From the NCBI GenBank assembly GCA_023382535.1, contig JAHDWA010000061.1, positions 1 to 57,591 of the forward strand: a stretch of DNA of 57,591 nucleotides. Direction: 5' to 3'. A program made the translations under genes and the position numbers. Below are positions 41,490 through 50,224 of the stretch, piece after piece (the stretch's first letter is position 1; every line of letters begins with the position of its first letter). The stretch comes from Anaerolineae bacterium (GTDB lineage: Bacteria > Chloroflexota > Anaerolineae > 4572-78 > J111). The notes beneath the pieces were generated by a model. The model was not told the DNA's origin and ran no database searches. It worked only from the letters and a program-made list of their open reading frames with translations.

Positions 41490-42140
41490 TCAGGAGGTAA
41501 GGCGTTGTTTCAGAGTTTTCAATTCTACGGGGGTTAAATCTCGCCATTGACCGGGGGTAAGTTGGCCAAGAGTAATCGGGCCAATAGCCACGCGAATAAG
41601 CCGCAGCGTTGGGTGGCCTACGGCTGCCGTCATCCGGCGGAGCTGCCGTTTGCGGCCTTCTCGCAGCCCGATTTTTAGCCAGGCGGTGGGGACGGTTGGG
41701 CGATAGCGGATAGGTTCCGGGCGGGGGAAAATATCAGGTTCAGCCGCGAGGAGTTCCACCTCCGCCGGACGGGTGCGCTCGCCCTGCACCACAACACCCT
41801 GGCGAAGCTGGTCCAAAGCTGCTTCGGCCGGGGTATTTTCGACCTGGACCAGGTATATTTTCTTAAGTTTGTATTTAGGCTGGGTGATCCGATGAGCCAG
41901 CCAGCCATCGGAGGTCAAAAGGAGCAAACCTTCACTATCATAATCCAGCCTGCCGGCAGCGTAGACGCCCGGCACATCTATATAATCGCTGAGGGTGGTA
42001 TGACCTTCCGGGTCGGTGAAACTGCTCAGAACTTTGTACGGTTTGCAAAAGATGAGGGTCCGGTGCCCGCCGGGCGGGGGAGAAGGTGAGCGGCGGGGTT
42101 GAGCCGGGTAGCTGCGGCGGTCCTGGCGGGACTTGCTCAT
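41490..42140 (-). CDS. rluE: RsuA/RluE-family rRNA pseudouridine synthase
   Basis: 216 residues. Small pseudouridine synthase without the N-terminal S4 domain, as in RluE. Visible motifs: KPYKVLSSFTD near residue 34, the catalytic GRLDYDSEGLLLLTSDG near 61, KIYLVQV near 95 and LREGRKRQLRRM near 163. RluE modifies U2457 of 23S rRNA in E. coli; the exact target here is inferred. The N-terminal 28 residues are a basic, Pro/Arg-rich extension. The gene starts 18 bases after the MEMO-type gene and is probably co-transcribed. Confidence 0.88.
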   Translation of the reverse strand: MSKSRQDRRSYPAQPRRSPSPPPGGHRTLIFCKPYKVLSSFTDPEGHTTLSDYIDVPGVYAAGRLDYDSEGLLLLTSDGWLAHRITQPKYKLKKIYLVQVENTPAEAALDQLRQGVVVQGERTRPAEVELLAAEPDIFPRPEPIRYRPTVPTAWLKIGLREGRKRQLRRMTAAVGHPTLRLIRVAIGPITLGQLTPGQWRDLTPVELKTLKQRLTS

Positions 42141-42158
42141 CGGGGAATAAGCCGCTTT

Positions 42159-43379
42159 CTACTCCAACACTATCCCACAAATCGAAACAAAAGAGGTATT
42201 CCGATTATCCGCCGGGCAGCGGTCGTAGGCAATGGTTTGGCCCCGGGTTTGGCCTAGCGCACTCAGGGTAAAGTAGAACGGCGACAGGCCGCAGACGTTG
42301 CGCTCATATTGACCGGCCTGCATCAATTCAAAAAAGGCGCTGGCGCTGCCCTGGGCCAGGGTATCAACCAGTACTGTATCATCGGCCTTCATTTGGGCCT
42401 GGGCTGCTGCATCAAGAGGGGGACCATCGAAGGCCGGCCCCAAATGAGCCAGGTCGCCGGAAGCGACAATTAAAGTACGCCGTTTGGTCATTTCCTCGCG
42501 TAACAGATCAAGGAGAATGCTGAAATTTGTCTCCTCCTCCAATTTGGCCTGGTCCATCATAAAGTGAAGAAAAGAACCGGACAAAACAGGCAAAACCGGA
42601 CAAGGTTTGCCGTCTCTCATATACTGCAACCAGACCAAAACTAACTCGATGGACCATTCATCGCGGTGGAGAAGCTCATCGGCAAAGACAGTTTGCGACC
42701 CCAAGGCTGCGGCCAGCCGGGCCACCAAATCTTGGTCAGTCGGCATCATTCCCAAAGGCGAGCCATAGTTCTGGCAGGTCAAATTAATGGTGCCGAGGTT
42801 ACCGCCATTGTGATCGGTACCGAAAATAATCACCAGTTCCGCCTGACGGACTGCCTCAGCCGCGCTGGTCCAGAGCTTGGCGTAAACCGGTCCACCACGT
42901 TGATAATCAATATGAGGACTGATAATCCCCCGGCTGTTCGGGGAAACCGCCGGAACTTCATGCACCTCATCTAGATAGCCCTGCAACATCTGGCGCAGTG
43001 CCTCTGGATCGGACGGATAGGAGAGACCGGCCAGGGTGGGTTGCCGGAAAGGAGCAGCCCGATACTCAACCACGGCCTGCTGTTTGAAGCGTTCAAAAGT
43101 TCCCCCTTCCAGCAGTAAAGCCTGGTCAAATTGAGCTAACATGCCTTCAAGAGTTTCTTGTGGCAGACGCAAGCCATAACGAACTTCCAGAGCAGCTTTA
43201 ATTTCGGGCAGGGTGTTGTTGCCGTCGCATAGCATGACCAGGGGGCCTAAAACTTGCGGCAGCACAATAGCTGCCTCAGTTAGCTTGAGCCGGTCCTGGA
43301 GGAGAAAGACCGGCTCTCCTTGATAGATGGTTCGCTGGGCAGTTACGTTACGGATTTTGGGTTTATCGAGATGAGTCAT
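42159..43379 (-). CDS. MEMO-domain protein (AmmeMemoRadiSam system protein B)
   Basis: 406 residues. The C-terminal 270 residues are a MEMO domain with candidate iron-binding residues in ISPHIDYQRGG, FGTDHNGG and SGDLAHLGPAF and the conserved CGLSPFYFTL. The N-terminal ~115 residues are an added domain (EPVFLLQDRLKLTEAAIVLPQ, then a helical MLCDGNNTLPEIKAAL region) that resembles the N-terminal region of bacterial AmmeMemoRadiSam-B proteins. The usual partners, an AMMECR1 protein and a radical SAM enzyme, are not seen within the window. It is followed by rluE. Confidence 0.85.
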   Translation of the reverse strand: MTHLDKPKIRNVTAQRTIYQGEPVFLLQDRLKLTEAAIVLPQVLGPLVMLCDGNNTLPEIKAALEVRYGLRLPQETLEGMLAQFDQALLLEGGTFERFKQQAVVEYRAAPFRQPTLAGLSYPSDPEALRQMLQGYLDEVHEVPAVSPNSRGIISPHIDYQRGGPVYAKLWTSAAEAVRQAELVIIFGTDHNGGNLGTINLTCQNYGSPLGMMPTDQDLVARLAAALGSQTVFADELLHRDEWSIELVLVWLQYMRDGKPCPVLPVLSGSFLHFMMDQAKLEEETNFSILLDLLREEMTKRRTLIVASGDLAHLGPAFDGPPLDAAAQAQMKADDTVLVDTLAQGSASAFFELMQAGQYERNVCGLSPFYFTLSALGQTRGQTIAYDRCPADNRNTSFVSICGIVLE

Positions 43380-43465
43380 AATTCTCCCCTGGTCAAGTTT
43401 ATTTTATCATACCGAAAGTGAGCTATTTGACAAAACGCTTCAGGCTTTTTAGGATGGTTGGGCTT

Positions 43466-43493
43466 TTGTCACCGTTGCCGAAGGTGGTATAAT
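43466..43493 (+). promoter_or_regulatory. Strong sigma70-type promoter of the three-component operon
   Basis: TTGTCA (43466-43471) and TATAAT (43488-43493) with a 16-base spacer, 11 of 12 consensus matches, 42 bases before the ATG of the response regulator. Confidence 0.65.
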
Positions 43494-43534
43494 CAAGCCG
43501 TGATAAGTTGTTATGCAGCAGAGGAAGAGGGGTC

Positions 43535-44236
43535 ATGAGTGTAATTTCAAATAATGCCAAGCGTATTCGCATCCTCCTGGCCGATGACCACGCCGTAGTT
43601 CGCTCCGGCACCCGCGAGTTGCTGGAGCGCCAGCCGGACTTTCAGATTGCGGGTGAGGCTGCCGATGGGGAAGAAGTGGTTCGCCTGACGCACGAGCTGC
43701 AACCGGATGTAGTCGTAATGGATGTGCGCATGCCCAAAATGTCTGGCGTGGAAGCAACTCGCCGCATCAAGGCCGAGTGTCCTGGGGTAAATGTACTGGT
43801 ATTGACCGCCCATGATGATGACGAATACGTTTTTGCGCTGCTTCAGGCCGGCGCCAATGGCTATTTATTGAAAACGGCGGAAATTGACGAGCTGGTGCGG
43901 GCCATTCGTACCGTTGCGGCGGGGCAGTCGGCCCTGGCGCCCACGGTGGCCGGCAAAGTAGTAGCCCAATTCACCAGCGGCAAAAGCTTACCCGACATGC
44001 TCTCAGGAGGACAGGATCAGTATGACGGCTTGACCGAACGGGAGTTAGGAATTTTGCAGTTGGTGGGCGAGGGGCTGAGCAACAAGCAAATTGGCAAAAA
44101 CCTGTTTATCAGCGATCGTACCGTTCAGGCCCATCTGTCCAATATCTTCTCCAAATTAGGCGTCAGTTCGCGTACCGAAGCGGTCATGTATGCGGTACGT
44201 AAAGGTTGGATTACCACGGACAAGGGGAATGGGTAG
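43535..44236 (+). CDS. LuxR-family (NarL-like) response regulator
   Basis: 233 residues from the chosen ATG: receiver with acidic pair in ILLADDHAVVR, phospho-Asp in DVVVMDVRMPKM, Thr in VLVLTAHD and Lys in GYLLKTAE; and a C-terminal LuxR helix-turn-helix (LTERELGILQLVGEGLSNKQIGKNLFISDRTVQAHLSNIF). Start: ATG at 43535 behind GAGGAAGAGGGG, rather than the TTG at 43508. The stop overlaps the next gene by 8 bases. It is the first gene of an operon with a binding lipoprotein and a NarX-type kinase and is the obvious partner of that kinase. Confidence 0.93.
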   Translation: MSVISNNAKRIRILLADDHAVVRSGTRELLERQPDFQIAGEAADGEEVVRLTHELQPDVVVMDVRMPKMSGVEATRRIKAECPGVNVLVLTAHDDDEYVFALLQAGANGYLLKTAEIDELVRAIRTVAAGQSALAPTVAGKVVAQFTSGKSLPDMLSGGQDQYDGLTERELGILQLVGEGLSNKQIGKNLFISDRTVQAHLSNIFSKLGVSSRTEAVMYAVRKGWITTDKGNG

Positions 44237-45554
44237 AATTTTTACCTGGTTTATCCTTCTCTTCCTCCTGACGGCCTGCAGTTCTGCCAGTTCAGCGGCT
44301 GTCGAAGAAATTGATGAGCCGTTTGTGGGTAATCCCCCCGCCATAAATCCAAATATCCCCCCGGAAAAAATCACGCTCGAAGTCTGGCTCGACCTGGATT
44401 TTACCAAAAACGATAGCCTCTTTGAAGAGATTGCTAAAGATTTTGAAGATGCTTATCCCCAGGTCAAGGTTGAGATTCAATCGTTTGTGCGCGAAAGTAT
44501 CCCCCAAAAAATTACTCGCGCTCTCCAGGTGGGCACACCGCCGGATGTTGTGCAAGGCCATGTTTATGCTGTGGCCGGACGGGGATTGGCTGAACCCTTG
44601 AACCAACAGTGGCAGGAATGGGAACAGATAGATGCTCGCGCCCGGCGGCAATTCTTACCCTCCGCTCTGGAAGCCTGCACCTGGCGTGATACACTCTATG
44701 GCATCCCTCTGGATATTTACACCCTGGTTCTACTATACAATCGAGACCACTTTGATGCGGCCAACTTGCCCTATCCCAAAGGCGATTACGATTTAGCCGA
44801 CTTTTCTCGGGCGGCAGCCGCTTTGACCAAGCCGGCGGAAAAGCGTTACGCCCTGGGGTTAACTTCCGATCCCTGGTATGTCTATGCCTGGATGGCCGAT
44901 GCCGGTGGTGACCTGCTGACCGGCGCACCGGATACGGGTTTTAGCCTGACTCTTGACTCAAAAAACAATGTTGACGCCCTCCGCTTCTTAACCAATATAG
45001 CCGAAAATGGCTACGCTCAGCGTCCCACGACCCGTCCGCGCGATTATGAAGATCCCCGCAAGCGTTTCCTGGAGGGTCAGGTCTCCATGTACCTGGGCGG
45101 GCCCTGGGATATTCATATTATCCAGTCAACTGATCCCGATTTCCCCCTGGGAGTGGCCCGGCTGCCTAAAACTCTAGCTGCAGATAGCGCCGCTTCTGTT
45201 TTAGGCAGCAGTGGTTTGTTTATTCCTCGTGGCGCGCGCCATCAGAAGGTTGCCTTTGAATTTATGAAGTGGGTTACTAGCGACCGGTATGCCATTCCGA
45301 TGGCACGCCGGTTAGGTCGCTACCCGGCCAAAACTTGGCTGCAAACTTCGCCCTATTTTGCCGAAAATTTGCTCTTAATCCCGTTTTTCAGTCAGCTTGA
45401 TGCCGTTCGGCCTTACCGCCTGGATCGTTTTCCTGAAGCTGAACAAGCCTTTGCCGATGCCATTAAAAAGTCCTTTTATGATACTGACCCGGCCCGGGCG
45501 CTGCGAGAAGCGCAGCGAATTGGGCAGCCTTTCTTGCAGGAAGACATACCATGA
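44229..45554 (+). CDS. Family-1 solute-binding lipoprotein in a two-component operon
   Basis: 441 residues. The start at 44229 (MGRIFTWFILLFLLTAC) gives a lipoprotein signal with lipobox LTAC. The mature protein is an extracellular solute-binding protein of the sugar type: ITLEVWLDLDFTKND, QKITRALQVGTPPDVVQG, GIPLDIYTLVLLYN, PWYVYAWMADAGGDLL, and near the end a long helical MARRLGRYPAK block. No permease or ATPase is nearby; instead the gene overlaps the regulator upstream and the kinase downstream (ATGA). It is therefore likely a ligand sensor that presents a solute to the kinase, not an importer subunit. Confidence 0.87.
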   Translation: MGRIFTWFILLFLLTACSSASSAAVEEIDEPFVGNPPAINPNIPPEKITLEVWLDLDFTKNDSLFEEIAKDFEDAYPQVKVEIQSFVRESIPQKITRALQVGTPPDVVQGHVYAVAGRGLAEPLNQQWQEWEQIDARARRQFLPSALEACTWRDTLYGIPLDIYTLVLLYNRDHFDAANLPYPKGDYDLADFSRAAAALTKPAEKRYALGLTSDPWYVYAWMADAGGDLLTGAPDTGFSLTLDSKNNVDALRFLTNIAENGYAQRPTTRPRDYEDPRKRFLEGQVSMYLGGPWDIHIIQSTDPDFPLGVARLPKTLAADSAASVLGSSGLFIPRGARHQKVAFEFMKWVTSDRYAIPMARRLGRYPAKTWLQTSPYFAENLLLIPFFSQLDAVRPYRLDRFPEAEQAFADAIKKSFYDTDPARALREAQRIGQPFLQEDIP

Positions 45555-47422
45555 AGCCCCTCATCAAAACCGGAGCGGCTCACTCCCATTATCACGGATT
45601 CAAAAATTGGATTACTGAGCTGCGAGCGCAGGCCATCCTGTTAACCATCCTGCTCTTATCGTTGATGCTAATTTTGACGGTTGGGGTCACCTTCTTGGCC
45701 TACCAACAGATTTCGCAATCGCTGGCCGAAAGTCGTGACCAGGAATTGGCCAGTGTCTCGGCCGAGCGTCTTTCCGAAAGTATCGAAGCGTTTGTGCGTG
45801 GGCTAAGGACTCTGGCCAATCAAACCGAAATGCAATCGGGTGAGCCAACCTTGCAGCAAGGCACTCTGGAACGAGGTCGGGATTTGGTGGCGGATTTTAC
45901 CACGGATGGTGGGATCATTATTTTGAATGCCAGGGGCTTCGTTAGTGTTACCGAGCCGTTTCGGCCTGACCTCATTGGGCAGGACTTTTCACAGGAGCCT
46001 TATTTTAAAGATGCTCGCACCCTGCGCACCTCTACCTTTTCCGATATTATCAAGGAACCAGGTTCTGGAGAAGATATTATTGTCATTGCCGTACCTATTG
46101 AGAAGCCTGATAGCCAATTTATGGGTGTCATTGCTGGACGGTTTTATTTAAGTTTTCAACGCCTGGGCCAGGAAATTCAGAAATTGCGAGTGGGTGAGGA
46201 GGGTACAGCCTATCTGGTTGATCGCCGGGGACGTTTAATTTACCATCCTATTTCTCGGCTCATTGGCACAGATTTCAGCAGTCGTGAAGCGGTCCAGCGA
46301 CTCCAACAGGGTACACTGATTGGCGCTGTGACCAGCCACGAAAACGGCCAGCCCAGTACTGTTGAGGGTTACGCCGTGGTGCAGGTTACGGGCTGGGGTT
46401 TGGTGATTGGCGAGCCATGGGCGCAGGTAGTGGAACCGGCTCAGAATGCTTTGAAACCTATCGCCGTGGTTCTAATTGTGGGATTAATTACGGTGGCCGC
46501 TTTTGTCTCCCTGGGCGTACAGGCTGTCACCGACCCCATTCAGAATTTGGTCATCCAAACACGCCAGGTAACTGCCGGCGATTATGATGCCAAAGTAACG
46601 CTCAGCCGGATCAAGGAAATCCGCGAGTTGGGAATGGCTTTTAATGAGATGGTCGAGCAAATTCGCAAGTATCGCGCCGGAGTGAGGCAGTATGTAGCTG
46701 ATATTACCCAATCCCAGGAGGAAGAACGCAAGAGAATTGCCCGCGAGCTGCACGATGATACTGTGCAATCATTGATTGCCATTGGCCAGCGCATTGAGCT
46801 GATTAAGGGGATGTTGGATGATCCCATCGAGGCGCGTACCCGCCTGAGTGAGTTAAGAACAATGGTTACAGGCGCAATTGCTAGTGTTCGCCAATTTAGC
46901 CGGGACCTTCGTCCCCTGGCTTTGGAAGATTTAGGGCTGGTAGCCGCCATGCAATATCTGGTCAACCAGTTGACTCAAAGTGAAGGGGTAGATGTAGACT
47001 TTAGAGTTGAGGGAACTCCAGACGGATTGCCGGCTGACATGGAAGTGGCGATTTATCGGATCTTGCAAGAAGCCCTGAACAATGTTAAAAGACACGCTCA
47101 CGCTACCGAAGTGAATGTTCTAGCCCAGTTTACTGAAAAACAGATTATGTTGACAGTTGAAGATGATGGATGCGGTTTTACAGTACCTGACTCAATTACC
47201 GATTTTGCCAGCAGCGGGAGTTTTGGGATGATGGGGCTGCAAGAACGCGCCCATCTTTTTGGCGGTAATATTGAGGTTGAATCTCAACTCGATGAAGGTA
47301 CTATTGTTCGCCTGATTATACCACGCCGGTCGGATTTGTCCCCCTTTGAAATTCGCAATAATTTTTCTTTAAAAGATTCTCAGGTATCTGAAGATTCCTT
47401 GCTTGCCGAAAAAATTTCCTAA
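45551..47422 (+). CDS. Membrane histidine kinase: dCache-HAMP-HisKA_3-HATPase
   Basis: 623 residues. Membrane spans at about 29-51 and 300-325 enclose a large extracytoplasmic dCache-like sensor (GQDFSQEPYFKDARTLRTS, GRLIYHPISRLIGTDFSSRE). A HAMP follows, then HisKA_3 with EEERKRIARELHDDTVQSL as in NarX/DegS, and HATPase (YRILQEALNNVKRHAHAT, EDDGCGF, GSFGMMGLQERA). It overlaps the lipoprotein gene by 4 bases. Together with the lipoprotein and the LuxR regulator it makes a complete signalling unit with the sensory parts outside the membrane. Confidence 0.93.
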   Translation: MKPLIKTGAAHSHYHGFKNWITELRAQAILLTILLLSLMLILTVGVTFLAYQQISQSLAESRDQELASVSAERLSESIEAFVRGLRTLANQTEMQSGEPTLQQGTLERGRDLVADFTTDGGIIILNARGFVSVTEPFRPDLIGQDFSQEPYFKDARTLRTSTFSDIIKEPGSGEDIIVIAVPIEKPDSQFMGVIAGRFYLSFQRLGQEIQKLRVGEEGTAYLVDRRGRLIYHPISRLIGTDFSSREAVQRLQQGTLIGAVTSHENGQPSTVEGYAVVQVTGWGLVIGEPWAQVVEPAQNALKPIAVVLIVGLITVAAFVSLGVQAVTDPIQNLVIQTRQVTAGDYDAKVTLSRIKEIRELGMAFNEMVEQIRKYRAGVRQYVADITQSQEEERKRIARELHDDTVQSLIAIGQRIELIKGMLDDPIEARTRLSELRTMVTGAIASVRQFSRDLRPLALEDLGLVAAMQYLVNQLTQSEGVDVDFRVEGTPDGLPADMEVAIYRILQEALNNVKRHAHATEVNVLAQFTEKQIMLTVEDDGCGFTVPDSITDFASSGSFGMMGLQERAHLFGGNIEVESQLDEGTIVRLIIPRRSDLSPFEIRNNFSLKDSQVSEDSLLAEKIS

Positions 47423-47634
47423 AATTGCCAAAAATTAGGCAAATAGGCCAAAAGGCTTAGTGAATATTTACACATTTACGCGCCTTTACCAATGCCTCTC
47501 CTCCTTTCACCCGATATAATTGGATAGAAAGTGATAAGCTATATCGCGCGGCTTCGCGCTTCCAGTCTATTTTCCTTGCACTCAAAAATCTATAGTTGCG
47601 CACTGTTTGTTGCTAAAAACGAGGCGTCAAAGAA
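47423..47634. other. Intergenic spacer after the kinase gene
   Basis: No gene is seen. It has two weak hairpins (TTGCC/GGCAA and AGGCC/GGCTT near 47426-47458), a TATAAT at 47515-47520 without a good -35, and a GCGCG hairpin near 47548. The small gene at 47635 follows. Confidence 0.4.
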
Positions 47635-47766
47635 ATGGAACTCTTTTTTCTCATTTTGTTGGCCGTGATGTTGCTTGCTTTTGGCTATGCCCAGTGGCAA
47701 AAAGGAGTGTTCAAAACGCCCGGCCAGATTACCACGAACGAGGAGGATGAAGTGGAAATTCGTTGA
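47635..47766 (+). CDS. 43-residue single-span membrane protein
   Basis: ATG at 47635, about 10 bases after GAGG, opens 43 codons. The product has a hydrophobic N-terminal helix of about 18 residues (MELFFLILLAVMLLAFGY) and a polar tail ending EEDEVEIR. This composition is typical of small bacterial membrane proteins. It is not assigned to a family. It sits alone between the kinase operon and a strongly promoted small gene. Confidence 0.5.
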   Translation: MELFFLILLAVMLLAFGYAQWQKGVFKTPGQITTNEEDEVEIR

Positions 47767-47820
47767 TCAAAGTGAGGCCCTTAGGATGACAGGCTCCAAA
47801 ATGAGATACCTTTTGTTAAC

Positions 47821-47849
47821 TTGACATATTGTTGTAGACATAATATAAT
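47821..47849 (+). promoter_or_regulatory. Perfect-consensus sigma70-type promoter
   Basis: TTGACA (47821-47826), spacer of 17, TATAAT (47844-47849): an exact match to the sigma70 consensus at optimal spacing, 54 bases before the GTG start of the 102-residue gene. Confidence 0.8.
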
Positions 47850-47902
47850 ACTGTGGTATTTCGTTGCCTGTGAGAGCAAAAGTGGTTGCCTAAGGGTGGC
47901 TT

Positions 47903-48211
47903 GTGAAACGAATTTTGGTTTCTATCCTCTTATTAATTACCGCCTTATTGATTTCAAGACCTTTTGCGGCGGAACTAAACAGCTTTTCTAAACCAGCTAA
48001 AGCGGCTCCTCACTCCTCCTTTCGCCAAACCAATACCTTTGAACAACAAGGAATCAGGTCAGCGCCGTTTTCCACAGTAGGTTGTCCTTGTGATACCTCT
48101 TCTCCGAAGCCTACGATTACCCTTGTTTTAATCGCGGCCGGAGCTGCTTCGTTGGCGATGGCCTCTTTTATTTATGGATCACACTTTATTGCCACTTGGG
48201 TAGCGGGTTGA
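47903..48211 (+). CDS. Small exported or membrane protein with CPC motif
   Basis: 102 residues from GTG. N-terminal hydrophobic segment (residues 4-22) with a plausible signal-peptide end (AAEL), a polar middle with GCPCDTSSP near residue 61, and a second hydrophobic segment at about 72-95. The two Cys in CPC could bind metal or form a disulfide. It is driven by a perfect-consensus promoter and closed by a 14-bp hairpin terminator, so it is a stand-alone, probably highly expressed unit. I recognise no family. Confidence 0.7.
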   Translation: MKRILVSILLLITALLISRPFAAELNSFSKPAKAAPHSSFRQTNTFEQQGIRSAPFSTVGCPCDTSSPKPTITLVLIAAGAASLAMASFIYGSHFIATWVAG

Positions 48212-48221
48212 ACAGCTTCAA

Positions 48222-48259
48222 GCAAAAAGACGGTCAAAGCGACCGTCTTTTTGCTTTTT
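48222..48259. terminator. Bidirectional 14-bp hairpin terminator
   Basis: Arms GCAAAAAGACGGTC (48222-48235) and GACCGTCTTTTTGC (48241-48254) pair perfectly around five bases. T-runs inside the arms and after the stem serve both strands: the 102-residue gene (+) and the convergent DUF2207 gene (-). Confidence 0.9.
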
Positions 48260-48277
48260 ATGCCCAGTTAAGTCTCT

Positions 48278-50149
48278 CTATACGAGAGCTTCCGTATCAG
48301 CTTCTTTACCTTCATCGAGAACAGGCGCTTTGCTGAAAGTTTCATAGCCGTCCTTCAAGAATGCTATCAAGGTTGTTTGAATAGCTTTAAGCAGACCCTC
48401 CCCCGAAATTTCCCCATTCGATTGGCCCAAACGACGAATAGGGCTTTTTGAGTGAGCTTGAACGGCCTTCTGCTGCGACTCCGCCTCTACGACACTGGCG
48501 CTCACCCAAACATAAGCTTGATCGAGGCCAACATTGAGAGACTTCTCTTTGGGTTTTCCCCACCACTTTGGTCTCGGCGCATTGGCTGTAGCAAATTTTT
48601 TTATAAAATCCTTCTCGATGCCAAAGGTAACGGCATAAGGAAGCCAATGAGCGAAGTGCTGCTTGTACTTTTCAGCCTCTCTGGGGGACATATCACTTAA
48701 GAAGCGCTTGAAGGCTTCCCAGGGCATTGCCTCTTTAACCCCTACCCTGGTTTTGGTAGGGACAGCCCATCCCGCTGCAATAAGCGTCGTAGTAGCGGCA
48801 GCAAGACCTAAAAACGGGCAGGCCACAAGATAGGTGTACTGCTGCAAAAGCATACTGGCTACCAACGCTAAAAGGAGGCTCATGACAACGCCCGCCCCAC
48901 CGAAGGCAATGTACTGACGCCGTTTTACCCGATAATTTTGTTCAAAGTAACCGGCCTGGGCCAGGGCGGCATCTATTTGCCGCTTTAATTCTGGGGTGGA
49001 CATAAACAGGGACTCATGCATCTCGGCCAAATCCCGTTTCATGCCCCCTGAGCCAAATATTTTACCATAGAGAGTAACTTCGTAAGGTTGGGTTACTTTA
49101 TTCTGATCTACGGCATAGAGGTTGAAAGCTGGTTTCTGTTCCTTGGACGATGGCGAATTAGCCTTGTTCCCGCTATCCACGTTAAGTGCGCCCCGGTAGG
49201 CCAAATCCAGCAGGGTTGCCAAAATGTGCTTGGGGCCGGCATGACCATCTAATAAAGCGCCAACCACTGCCGGTGGCAATTTATTTGGCAGCGTCTTCAC
49301 ACGGGTGGGGAATTTTCCGGGGCCTGGCGAAACCCGAATCCGCAGGTACCACCAGCCATACACGAGCAGGGGGCCGGCTAACAAAATCAGTAGACCCAGG
49401 GCTACAGAACCCCACTGTAATTTGGGGGTCCAGTATTCAAGGCTGTCAATTTCTCTTTGCCAGCCAGGGGGAGTACCCTGCACGGTGCCATGCGGAAAGG
49501 TCACCGACACTTCCAGACTACTATTAGGCGCAATATCTGCCGCTACAAAAGTGACCTTATCGGTGTTCTGTAAGAATACATTTGTGGCTACCCCAGAACT
49601 ACTACGGATGATCTGCTCGTCGGTAAAGGGGGCCGGTAGATTGATAGTGGTGGTGGAACGAGCTATAGGGGCTGCGGCACTTTCGCCCAGAGGTTGCCAA
49701 TCGAGGCGATCCCCCGTATCATAAAAGCGAAGCGCGCCCGTTACAAAATAACGCAAGATAAAGAGGGTGGAGGAAGTGTTGTTCGGTGGAAAATAAAGGT
49801 GAACGGTCTGCTGGCCGGAATCAACAGTAACTTCAAACGTATACTCGGCTTTGGTACTGGCAGGTTGATAGGAGCGCTGACCCCCACTATTGTCTATCTG
49901 TAAAATTTGAAGGTTGCTAATACTTTCCAGCTTATGGGTCGGAATGACCCTTTCAAAGGTAGTAGCTCCGCTAACCAGAGCAACTTCGTGAATTTCCTCG
50001 ACGGCAAGCCCCGAATTTTGTTGCAGCTTTAGCGTTACATCATAACGCAGCCAATGGTCAACGCCGGTTTGCGCGGCTGCACCTCCCTGGCCAACCCGTA
50101 ATAAAGTGAGGAGCAATATACCTACAATCCAGTAATGATGTCTCAACAT
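48278..50149 (-). CDS. DUF2207-family membrane protein
   Basis: 623 residues. Signal peptide or anchor at 1-26, a beta-rich external domain (about 30-235) with the DUF2207 features RYFVTGALRFYD and ITFPHGTV-like end, a membrane span near 248-270, and two further spans near 420-465. A cytoplasmic domain with TLLDLAYRGALNV lies between, and the C-terminal region from 465 is cytoplasmic with AMPWEAFKRFLSDM. The fold is known from many bacteria and archaea without a settled role. It ends the operon with the UspA and HMA-like genes (75-base gap), so a link to stress is possible. Confidence 0.85.
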   Translation of the reverse strand: MLRHHYWIVGILLLTLLRVGQGGAAAQTGVDHWLRYDVTLKLQQNSGLAVEEIHEVALVSGATTFERVIPTHKLESISNLQILQIDNSGGQRSYQPASTKAEYTFEVTVDSGQQTVHLYFPPNNTSSTLFILRYFVTGALRFYDTGDRLDWQPLGESAAAPIARSTTTINLPAPFTDEQIIRSSSGVATNVFLQNTDKVTFVAADIAPNSSLEVSVTFPHGTVQGTPPGWQREIDSLEYWTPKLQWGSVALGLLILLAGPLLVYGWWYLRIRVSPGPGKFPTRVKTLPNKLPPAVVGALLDGHAGPKHILATLLDLAYRGALNVDSGNKANSPSSKEQKPAFNLYAVDQNKVTQPYEVTLYGKIFGSGGMKRDLAEMHESLFMSTPELKRQIDAALAQAGYFEQNYRVKRRQYIAFGGAGVVMSLLLALVASMLLQQYTYLVACPFLGLAAATTTLIAAGWAVPTKTRVGVKEAMPWEAFKRFLSDMSPREAEKYKQHFAHWLPYAVTFGIEKDFIKKFATANAPRPKWWGKPKEKSLNVGLDQAYVWVSASVVEAESQQKAVQAHSKSPIRRLGQSNGEISGEGLLKAIQTTLIAFLKDGYETFSKAPVLDEGKEADTEALV

Positions 50150-50224
50150 GATCAGGTTCCTCCGGGTATACTGGCTGCGCCTCCCTCGACAGCTAATTTG
50201 GTAAATGTGCTCTAAGTCCGGGCG

